Shown here: piece by piece, positions 57,686 to 64,000 of the stretch
How the letters are laid out: each line of letters opens with the position of its first letter
How positions within the stretch are numbered: position 1 is the stretch's first letter
From: Desulfofundulus thermobenzoicus
GTDB taxonomy: Bacteria > Bacillota > Desulfotomaculia > Desulfotomaculales > Desulfovirgulaceae
Direction: 5' to 3'
Length of the DNA: 64,000 nt
Assembly (NCBI RefSeq): GCF_009428905.1
Contig: NZ_WHYR01000009.1
Coordinates: 22,422-86,421 of the forward strand
Notes under the pieces: model-generated
What the model was told of the DNA's origin: nothing
The model's input: the letters and a program-made list of their open reading frames with translations, nothing else
Databases searched by the model: none
Position numbers and translations under genes: made by a program

Positions 57686-59812
57686 TTACCACGGTACGAC
57701 TGTTCGGCCGGTTCCGGCGGCCGGTGGCTCCGGTTCTTTCACGGCATTTTTGTTTTTCATTTCATACCCCGGATCTGTTGGCGCCGGCGGCGGGGGGGTT
57801 GGGGGTTCCGTTTGTACCGGTTCGATCTGTTCACGGCCCACATTTTCAGGGATTGATGTCACGGAATGCGCCGGGACCAGGCGTTCCGCCGGTTCATCCG
57901 GGCATACCGGCGTTTCCGGTTCGCGCTCCTGCAGGCTGGCCGCCCGGTTCCGTGGTGTTACCTGGTTTAGTTGTTTCAACTCCGCCGCTTCGGGGAATTC
58001 GGTGTACCCGAGGGTCGATAGAAGTGCCGGGACCCGTTCCCTGTCGTTGGGGCTGGGCAGGAAGACTATGCACTGGCTGGCCGGCATGCGGATGATCTCG
58101 TCGGGCGTCATCAGCGGCCGGGCGGTCACACTGCGGTTTTCCCGTTCGTCGAAGATGGCCGGCCCGGTCAGCGGCCTGATTTCCCGGCTCCGGTTGCTGG
58201 TCTCGACCGTGGTTTTGCCGAGCTGCCTGCTCACGTAATCCGCAGTGTAGTCGTCCTCCACCTTCAGCACCACCACGGTGCTGCAACAGGCGCGGATTTC
58301 CTGCCAGGAGTCCCGCCCGTAAACCCTGATGAGCTGGGGCAGGCTCTGGATGATGACGTGGCATTCGATGCCCCGGCTGCGGGCGGTGGCAATTTTTTTT
58401 TCGAAATCCGGAATGCTGACGATGTTGGCAAATTCGTCCAGCAACATCTTCACCGGCACCTCCAGCCGGCCGTTTTTGTTCGCGTCCGCCTGCTCGATGA
58501 GGCGGATGAAGGTGAAAGTGAAAAACAGGGACGCCAGGAAGTTGAACGCCGGGTGGGTGTCCGGCGTAATGACGAAGTAGGCGCACTTTTCTTTTCCCGG
58601 CAGGTTCAGGTCGATTTCCGATGCTTCCGTTATGCGCCTCACTTCTTCCTGCTGGAACGTCTGCAGCCTGGTGCCCAGGCCGATGATGATATTGCCCCAC
58701 ACGTTTTCGCCGGCCATTTTGGATATCATGTACGGTCCGTAGGCCGGGTGGTTGTGTGGCAACTTTTCGAATTTGCGGTTGACCGCATCCTTGTCACCCG
58801 AGGCGATGAGGTCGTATATTTCGCCCATGGTGCCGCGCCGGCGGTCGCCGTTTTCGTCGTAGCAGACGTACAGGGCCAGGGCTTTCAAAAGGTTTTGCTC
58901 CGCGCGGTCCCAGAAACCGTCCCCCCCTTTCTTGGGGCCGCCTTCGGTGGTGGCGATGACCACCTGGGCGAATACGTCCGCGTCCAGGGGGGTGCGGATC
59001 TCATCGAGAAAGTTCTTGACGTGGGATTCCCACATACGCACCAGGTTGAGGACTTTGACGACGTACCCCTTGCTCTTGAGAAAGGCCGCCATGTCCCGGT
59101 ACAGTTCGCCCTTGGGGTCCGTGACGATAATGCTTTCACCGCCGCGCACGGCGGTGAAAATGTTGGAGCGCACGTAGCTGTAGCTTTTGCCGCAGCCCGG
59201 GCTGCCGATGACCAGCACGTTCTTGTTGTGCCGCGCTTTGAGCTTTTGCGGGATGCGCACGGGTTTGTTTTTGTGCTTGCCCAGAAGGATGCCCGGGCCG
59301 AAGCCGAATTCCAGCACCCGGGCCAGATCCCGCGCTTCCGCCCAGCGGGCGCTGCCGTGGGTGGCGTCGCCGGGTTTCATCCTGATCCCGCTCCATCCTG
59401 TTCCACAGCGGTATCTTCTCCCCAGCCACCAGCTGAAAGCGCCCAGGGCGGCAAAACCGTGCAGATACAACCAGACCTTTCCAGGCCCGGGGTTGGTTAA
59501 TTCAGACCCGGTCAGCCAGGCCCGGGCCGTGCTAAAGGGGTGGTGCCAGTACCAGGACACGGCATCGAAGGCATGGGCTGCTGCGGCCTTCTCAGCCGGA
59601 GTGGCAAATATGGATTGCCCCTTCAGCCAAGTCCCGAGGCCGTGCAGCCACGCGGCCGCCGTGCCCAGGGTCCAGACGTCCAGGACGTATGCGCCGGCCA
59701 GGCCCAGCGCCGAGGCGCCGGCGACGGCCGCGGCCTTTCGGACCGGGGAAAAGTCCCGGAACCTGGATAGGATATTATCGCCGGCATGGGAAAGGGTTTC
59801 GATTGCCTTCAT
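57686..59812 (-). CDS. TraG/VirD4-type conjugative coupling protein
   Basis: ATPase that brings DNA to a type IV secretion channel. 708 residues from ATG 59812 (GGAGGTGG upstream). Two N-terminal membrane segments (about 30-50 and 110-130), Walker A GSPGCGKSYS, Walker B MLLDEFANI, and the motifs DPKGELYRDM and IQSLPQLIRVYG. The C-terminal ~90 residues are Pro/Glu-rich. Shows that the element is, or derives from, a conjugative or mobilisable one; no other type IV genes lie in the window. Confidence 0.93.
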   Translation of the reverse strand: MKAIETLSHAGDNILSRFRDFSPVRKAAAVAGASALGLAGAYVLDVWTLGTAAAWLHGLGTWLKGQSIFATPAEKAAAAHAFDAVSWYWHHPFSTARAWLTGSELTNPGPGKVWLYLHGFAALGAFSWWLGRRYRCGTGWSGIRMKPGDATHGSARWAEARDLARVLEFGFGPGILLGKHKNKPVRIPQKLKARHNKNVLVIGSPGCGKSYSYVRSNIFTAVRGGESIIVTDPKGELYRDMAAFLKSKGYVVKVLNLVRMWESHVKNFLDEIRTPLDADVFAQVVIATTEGGPKKGGDGFWDRAEQNLLKALALYVCYDENGDRRRGTMGEIYDLIASGDKDAVNRKFEKLPHNHPAYGPYMISKMAGENVWGNIIIGLGTRLQTFQQEEVRRITEASEIDLNLPGKEKCAYFVITPDTHPAFNFLASLFFTFTFIRLIEQADANKNGRLEVPVKMLLDEFANIVSIPDFEKKIATARSRGIECHVIIQSLPQLIRVYGRDSWQEIRACCSTVVVLKVEDDYTADYVSRQLGKTTVETSNRSREIRPLTGPAIFDERENRSVTARPLMTPDEIIRMPASQCIVFLPSPNDRERVPALLSTLGYTEFPEAAELKQLNQVTPRNRAASLQEREPETPVCPDEPAERLVPAHSVTSIPENVGREQIEPVQTEPPTPPPPAPTDPGYEMKNKNAVKEPEPPAAGTGRTVVPW

Positions 59813-59862
59813 AAAAACCACCTCCAATGAAAAAAGCCCGGCTCTAATGCCAGGCGAAATGG

Positions 59863-59891
59863 TTGACAATCCGATTGCAGCGGTATATTAT
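59863..59891 (+). promoter_or_regulatory. Plus-strand promoter, likely antisense antitoxin RNA
   Basis: TTGACA (59863-59868), 17 nt, TATTAT (59886-59891). The RNA would start near 59898 and run against the toxin gene at 59997-60086. No coding gene follows on the plus strand. Confidence 0.65.
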
Positions 59892-59958
59892 GATCTTAAA
59901 CAAGTGGGAATACTGGAAATGCGGTGGGTCCGCCTCACATGTCGGGGCTTTCACTGAG

Positions 59959-59990
59959 ACCCTTGGAACCGTTGCCGCGGTCTCAAGGGT
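59959..59990. ncRNA. 13-bp hairpin in toxin 3' region / antitoxin RNA
   Basis: ACCCTTGGAACCG (59959-59971) pairs with CGGTCTCAAGGGT (59978-59990), 12 of 13 pairs with one G-U. It would be a structural element of both the toxin mRNA tail and the opposite RNA. No clear U tract on either side. Confidence 0.5.
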
Positions 59991-59996
59991 TCTCGG

Positions 59997-60086
59997 CTAC
60001 TTGCGCCGTTCAGTCATGTGGACGATGAGGGTGAGAAAAAGTATAACCGCGATTACGATTTGGATTGCGTCTGATGCCGAAAGCAT
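59997..60086 (-). CDS. Holin-like type I toxin peptide (29 aa)
   Basis: ATG 60086 with an exceptionally strong ribosome site AAAGGGGGTG 8 nt upstream. The peptide is a single membrane helix with short polar N-terminus and charged end: MLSASDAIQIVIAVILF..., ending HMTERRK. This is the pattern of the putative holin-like toxins (TxpA/BsrG group) of Firmicutes. An opposing promoter at 59863 fits an antisense antitoxin RNA. Confidence 0.75.
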   Translation of the reverse strand: MLSASDAIQIVIAVILFLTLIVHMTERRK

Positions 60087-60155
60087 TCCTGCCCCACCCC
60101 CTTTCGGAAAAACTTCCCCGGCAGGTGAGGCCCGTATTCCAGTGTTCCCGGGATA

Positions 60156-60186
60156 ATTATACCATGCTTTGCCGGTGATTCGGCAA
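60156..60186 (-). promoter_or_regulatory. Promoter of the toxin gene
   Basis: Minus strand TTGCCG, 19 nt, TGG-TATAAT (extended minus-10). The start near 60149 gives a leader of about 60 nt. 60187-60364 holds no gene. Confidence 0.6.
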
Positions 60187-60364
60187 ATTTTTTATTTACC
60201 GGTATAGACCGTGGTTACTCAATTTACCGCGCAAACCGTGTCCACCTTCACGTCTATCGTTTTTGCCAACACGGGCACAGCAATACCAGGTAAAGCAGAA
60301 ATCTGGGGGTTCACACTCGGTAGAAAATAATCAGGTCTTTTTTGATCTTTATTTTCTAAAGTTT

Positions 60365-61561
60365 TCATTCTTTTTTGCCCCCTCTTAAATTCCCCTTCCT
60401 TGGAACATAAGCATAAGTGACATCAAGCCGGTTGTGCCCCAAATCCTTACTGAGTTTCAACCTGGCCAGACAATCCATCTCTCTAGCCAGACGCCGGCGC
60501 TCTTTGGTGTTTCGACCGGCTTTCGCCCACCCTTCCACGATATCCTTTGCCTTTCGTTCGCTTACTCCATACTCATTGCTTAACCCTTGCCAGTTTTTTG
60601 ACTGCACCAGGCTACGGACCTGGTCTAAATATTCCGCGTGCCGGCGCACGGCAAACTCCTTCCGGAAGCCGTGCAGTCCCCGCCCGGTGAATCCTTCCTT
60701 CTCCGCCGCCTCCTTCACCACCCGGTGCAGAAAGCAGGCTGCCCGCTTTTTTTCTTCCCGCATCTGCTCCGCCATAGGGCGCTCCCCGGGTACATTCGAA
60801 TCCTTGAATAATCCTGCGAAAAGGGGACTATCCTTGTTTTCCACCCGGGCGACAAGTCTCTCCATGAAGTCCTGGTAGCGTGAATCGTATCGCACCGTCC
60901 TCCACTTGCCGCCCTTTTCCAGAAGTGTTACCGTCCCGTTTTTAGTGTTGATCCTCGAAGCGCGAACTCCTTTTTCACCGATGTCCACGAGGGATTCCAG
61001 CCGGCAGCCGGTGGCCCGGCAGAAGCGGAGGGCGTCCGCCACCTTCGGACCATACCTTGCTTCCACTTCGCTCACAATGCGATCCGCCTGCCGCTGTGTG
61101 TAAGCAGGACCACGCTGGGGCGTATTTTCGCCCCTGATCCTTTTGGGCAAACCCCATTTTTCACGGCGTGCGCATCTTTTTGTGGGGATTTTCCAATCCA
61201 CCCGGCCGTAATAGTGATTGACCAGGTTTTCTATCTTTTTCAGGCACGAAATATCCGTCTGCAGCGTCGCTGCGGTGATTTCCCCGTTTTTATACTGGCC
61301 AAGGCGCTTTTCAATGTAGCCATTTATGTCTTCTGCAGTTACCGTTACCATCTTGAAGACCGGCGTACCTTTTTGCTCCGCCAACCAGTTGGCAAAAGAC
61401 ATGCCGACCGTGCGCACTTTCTCATACGTGTTGGCATGATAAATGGATATGCTCCGGATCTCCGCCGAGTCATCCCTTTTTGACATCCCATATCTCCGCG
61501 CTCGGTTTACCAGAGTCTTCACCTGCATGTAAATTGTCTTTGACCTGCTGCCGCGCCCCAT
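60365..61561 (-). CDS. Tyrosine recombinase/integrase-like protein
   Basis: 398 residues, C-terminal catalytic domain of the phage-integrase type: Arg in CRATGCRLESLV, HGFRKEFAVRRH (HxxR), LGHNRLDVTYAYV (His and Tyr nucleophile). The space between HxxR and LGH is longer than usual (about 75 residues). N-terminal half carries a SAM-like core-binding domain. ATG 61561. The element thus has both a serine and a tyrosine recombinase; the latter may resolve dimers or be a second integrase. Confidence 0.85.
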   Translation of the reverse strand: MGRGSRSKTIYMQVKTLVNRARRYGMSKRDDSAEIRSISIYHANTYEKVRTVGMSFANWLAEQKGTPVFKMVTVTAEDINGYIEKRLGQYKNGEITAATLQTDISCLKKIENLVNHYYGRVDWKIPTKRCARREKWGLPKRIRGENTPQRGPAYTQRQADRIVSEVEARYGPKVADALRFCRATGCRLESLVDIGEKGVRASRINTKNGTVTLLEKGGKWRTVRYDSRYQDFMERLVARVENKDSPLFAGLFKDSNVPGERPMAEQMREEKKRAACFLHRVVKEAAEKEGFTGRGLHGFRKEFAVRRHAEYLDQVRSLVQSKNWQGLSNEYGVSERKAKDIVEGWAKAGRNTKERRRLAREMDCLARLKLSKDLGHNRLDVTYAYVPRKGNLRGGKKE

Positions 61562-61595
61562 GTTGTTGTTAGCCCCCCCCTTTTTTTAATTGCAT

Positions 61596-61617
61596 AAAAA
61601 AACGGCCTGAAAGGCCG
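61596..61617 (-). terminator. Intrinsic terminator after RNase HII-Toprim gene
   Basis: Minus strand CGGCCT/AGGCCG with a 3-nt loop, followed by TTTTTTT. Lies 125 bp beyond the stop codon; the gap holds no gene. Confidence 0.85.
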
Positions 61618-61741
61618 CTGCAAACCACTGCCCGATATGTATACATTGTTCAGGAAGCCCCTCGGATAGGCAAACTAGGTTACCACGGTATACCACAGTT
61701 AAGTCAAAGGGGGCAGGATATATCGTCTTTACGGCAAGTCT

Positions 61742-62935
61742 TTACACCCGCGTGACCCGCACTTCCATGCCGGCCGCCAGGGCGTCGTCAATGCCTTTCT
61801 TTTCATCCCACACCGCCCGGCTGACCGCCAGGCCGTGTTTTTTCAGTTCCACTTTCAAGGTCAGGTACGCCCTCGCCACTTCCGGGTTTGTTTCTACGTC
61901 CTCGAGCGCGATCACTACCTCTTTCGCTCCCAACTCTTGGATGACCGGTATCACTGGTCGCCAGGTGCAGGCGCTCAACGCGCCCACCACGACGGCGCCC
62001 AGGTGCTTGCTGGCGATGTCCGCCTTTAGCGGTCCTTCGGTGATCCAAATCCGCCGGTCTTTGATTTCCGCCGGTATGGCTACGTGAGCCGGGGTGCCGC
62101 AGGAGCAGCCGCCCCGGCTCTGATGTCCTCTATTCTTTCGAGCTAATATTTCCTTTTTTGCTTTACAAATATAATATTGAACCTTTCCTGATGGCATAAT
62201 TCCTTTTTTCACGACTTTTACATATTGACCTTTTAAAAATCCCGACTCCCATTCACTTACATATTCAGGTTCATCCCAAACGATGTCAATGATACTTTTT
62301 AAAACATTCTGTATTTCCTCCAAAGTCAGGTTTATCGAATCTTCTTTTATCTCTTTTTCCAAAGCATAATTTGCCATTTTTGACCTATGCTCAGGGCACA
62401 GTCCATGTTTTTTTATGGCTAATAAATGTTCTTTAACAGGATAACCCTTATTCTTTGCAAAGTCATATTCAGGATATAATTTACTTATTTCACGCATTTT
62501 TTCATCGCATGTAGCTTTTGCCACAATAGCTGCCGCTGAAACATTATCATATTTTCCATCAGCATTCTTTATGGCTTCATGATTACTCTTTATCCAGCTT
62601 ATTTTTTGTCCGCCATCCAAAATAATTTTAATTCCTGGATAAACTTTTAATACACTTTTCGCACATTTACTCCAAAGTGAGTATCTTGCATTTTTCCACC
62701 CCATTTCATCTACTTCAGAAGGACCTTTAAAGAATACTTTGCAAAACAACGCTTTACTCCTAACAATGGACGCAATTCTTGAAATAGTGCTGGATTTAAG
62801 TAATTTACTATCCACAGGCAATTCATTAATACCATGATCTTCTGGTAAGACAACTACACAAGCAACCATTGGACCTGCAATAGAACTAACCCCAACCTCA
62901 TCTATTCCCGCATATAATTTAGAGTCGCATTTCAT
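61742..62935 (-). CDS. RNase HII fused to a Toprim (DUF3854-like) domain
   Basis: Residues 1-~195: RNase HII with catalytic acids in AGIDEVGVSSIAGP, DSK, ILDGGQ and AAIVAKATCDEKM, and KGYPVKEHLLAIKKHG. ~195-275: linker. ~275-397: Toprim-like domain of plasmid/ICE replication proteins (WITEGPLKADIAS, VIALEDVETN, KGIDDALAAG). DNA for the first ~270 residues (62110-62935) is AT-rich, while the rest is GC-rich like the element, so the gene is a recent chimera. ATG 62935 with AAGGAGA upstream. Confidence 0.85.
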   Translation of the reverse strand: MKCDSKLYAGIDEVGVSSIAGPMVACVVVLPEDHGINELPVDSKLLKSSTISRIASIVRSKALFCKVFFKGPSEVDEMGWKNARYSLWSKCAKSVLKVYPGIKIILDGGQKISWIKSNHEAIKNADGKYDNVSAAAIVAKATCDEKMREISKLYPEYDFAKNKGYPVKEHLLAIKKHGLCPEHRSKMANYALEKEIKEDSINLTLEEIQNVLKSIIDIVWDEPEYVSEWESGFLKGQYVKVVKKGIMPSGKVQYYICKAKKEILARKNRGHQSRGGCSCGTPAHVAIPAEIKDRRIWITEGPLKADIASKHLGAVVVGALSACTWRPVIPVIQELGAKEVVIALEDVETNPEVARAYLTLKVELKKHGLAVSRAVWDEKKGIDDALAAGMEVRVTRV

Positions 62936-63091
62936 AACGCCAAATCTCCTTATAACGTCTCCTAATGTGAACTAACTGATTTACAATACAATTCTCTCAA
63001 TGGCTGCATTATTCCTGCTTGGATCTGCCCATCTTATTCTTTTCTTGATCTATTTTTCTGCCGGCCCTGCCGGGCCGAAAAAAGGCAACGG

Positions 63092-63117
63092 CAAAGCAGA
63101 GCTTTGCTGTTTTTTTG
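63092..63117 (+). terminator. Plus-strand hairpin with T7 tail
   Basis: GCAAAGC-AGA-GCTTTGC then TGTTTTTTT. No plus-strand gene precedes it, so it may end a small RNA or be part of the origin-like region. Confidence 0.6.
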
Positions 63118-63186
63118 CGCCGCCGGCTGGCGACGTTTATTCGCTCCGCTACGCTTCACGAATAAACGTCGCCTTCGGCTCCGGCG
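63118..63186. repeat. Large nested inverted repeat (origin-like cruciform)
   Basis: Inner arms GGCGACGTTTATTCG (63130-63144) and CGAATAAACGTCGCC (63160-63174), 15 perfect pairs with a 15-nt loop; outer GCGCC and CCGG segments (63118-63128, 63179-63187) also pair. Candidate oriT or single-strand origin. Confidence 0.6.
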
Positions 63187-63639
63187 CCCCTTGCGGGGCG
63201 GCTCCGCTCCAGAGAGCTCCGCATTGCCGCCGCAGGCGGTGCGCGCCGCGTCCTCGCGGGGTAGCGCCCTTCCTGCTGCGGTTCGCCTTTACCAGGCTCC
63301 CTTCGCCGCCACCCGGGAACGCTCCCCGGACGCTGCGCGAAGTGTGCGCCTGACGGCGTTTTACCCGCCGTTCGCCCGGCGGAGTATGTAGTTGTCCTTC
63401 CTTCCCGGTCCCTCCAAGCCCGCTTGCAGCGGGTGTAACAATTTTGTCCCGTTGAGCCTATGGCGGGGAATTGCCTCAGCCGTCCGGGAGTTAATTGTCT
63501 TTTCGGGCAACACATCCGGTCCCGCACTTGCGAATAGTGCGGTAAAATGCGCTCTCGCCGCGCCGGGACACCCTCTGTCCAGCACGGGTCATCGACGTTG
63601 ACCTACCACGCGCAAGCTGCTACTTAAGCAGCCGGGGGT
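63187..63639. other. Non-coding or doubtful region
   Basis: GC-rich to about 63370, with several short hairpins (for example CGCCCCTTGCGGGGCG at about 63185). A minus frame at 63361-63585 (MLDRGCPGAARAHFTALF...) has no family and no good ribosome site. No firm gene. Confidence 0.35.
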
Positions 63640-63915
63640 AATCGGTCATCAAGAAGGGTTGAGGGTGCCAAATTACCCGGAAGGGGGTAATTCGTGCCCA
63701 GAAACAAAGCCCCTGAGCCAGGCATTAAGTTGATTAGTTAATTATCGTTCCAAGGGAACCGGCCTCAAAGCCGGCTCCCGTCATCAACCAGAGATCCCGG
63801 TTAGCGCCCGCTTCAGCGGGCGGGGAAGGCGCCGGTCTTAAAACCGGCATCCTTCGTAGTTAGTTGATTGCGGTGTTTTCGATTAGGGAGCCGGCCTTGC
63901 AACCGGCTCCCCTCG
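63640..63915. repeat. Cluster of five hairpins
   Basis: From left: AATTACCC/GGGTAATT (about 63671-63693); GGGAACCGGC/GCCGGCTCCC (about 63755-63780); CGCCCGCT/AGCGGGCG (about 63806-63823); GCCGGT/ACCGGC (about 63831-63848); GGGAGCCGG/CCGGCTCCC (about 63886-63911). AGTTGATT flanks the set at about 63728 and 63863. No gene lies here. Confidence 0.6.
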
Positions 63916-63919
63916 ATTC

Positions 63920-64000
63920 TCAAACTTCCACAAGCAACTCCCGGTAATCGCTTTTGTTGAACTCGTCCAGGCTGCCGTCATCGTATTCGACTTCCAGGTA
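63920..64000 (-). CDS. C-terminal 26 residues of an unknown protein
   Basis: Open from the right edge, ending in TGA at 63922-63920: YLEVEYDDGSLDEF... ELLVEV. Acidic; no family recognised. The frame fits the leftward run of element genes. Confidence 0.6.
   Translation of the reverse strand, partial: YLEVEYDDGSLDEFNKSDYRELLVEV

Noticed and set aside
63361..63585. 74-codon minus frame near the right end
   Set aside because: No family, no good start signal, and lies in hairpin-rich DNA.

Overview
The window is chromosomal DNA of a GC-rich, endospore-forming Firmicute. Gene content (SpoIVA, SpoIIP, SpmA/SpmB, YIEGIA pair, IspH fused to ribosomal-protein-S1 domains, Cmk-PlsC, HutP) and gene order point to the Clostridia class, most like the Desulfotomaculum/Desulfofundulus/Pelotomaculum group (inference; no rRNA or tRNA gene is present to confirm it). 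Almost every gene is on the minus strand, so the text reads right to left for transcription.

1-10.2 kb: spore and envelope genes (spoIVA, LysM-NlpC/P60 hydrolase, gpsA, plsY, der, DUF512 protein, YIEGIA and its small partner, spoIIP, DUF1614). 10.2-18.1 kb: a non-coding structured spacer, then a shikimate/lipid/isoprenoid operon (aroF-tyrA-aroA-cmk-plsC-ispH/rpsA) behind a sigma-A promoter and an attenuator-like leader. 18.3-28.2 kb: a metal hydrolase and the complete tryptophan operon trpEGDCFBA ending in a second DAHP synthase. Its leader carries ten regularly spaced (G/U)AG triplets followed by an intrinsic terminator, the signature of TRAP-controlled attenuation.

28.2-42.8 kb: a fluoride-response neighbourhood. 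Four good crcB-type (fluoride) riboswitches and one decayed copy lie before an antiporter-uspA operon, a 45-residue protein plus HEAT-repeat protein, enolase (decayed copy), a membrane pyrophosphatase and a dynamin-like GTPase. Between them are a ChrB-like protein, two MFS transporters and two genes (AMP ligase, FabF) fused by a deletion. 42.8-45.3 kb: aroH, a HutP-like protein, an unknown gene and rluB.

45.3-51 kb: a decayed island that separates rluB from spmB: truncated MNT/HEPN pair, IS256, IS1634, IS3 and ISL3 remnants, and a small thioredoxin-like gene with an in-frame TGA and a bacterial SECIS-like hairpin at the correct distance (candidate selenoprotein). 51-54.2 kb: spmB, spmA, an FAD oxidoreductase and a DUF4258/DUF2283 pair.

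54.4-64 kb: the left part of an integrative element inserted in the sporulation gene gerW (ytfJ). The element's large serine recombinase is joined in frame to the C-terminal ~127 residues of GerW; the 5' end of gerW is outside the window. Cargo: small proteins, an EAL phosphodiesterase, a TraG/VirD4 coupling protein, a 29-residue holin-like type I toxin with a divergent antisense promoter, a tyrosine recombinase, an RNase HII-Toprim fusion, and a hairpin-rich region that could be a transfer or replication origin.
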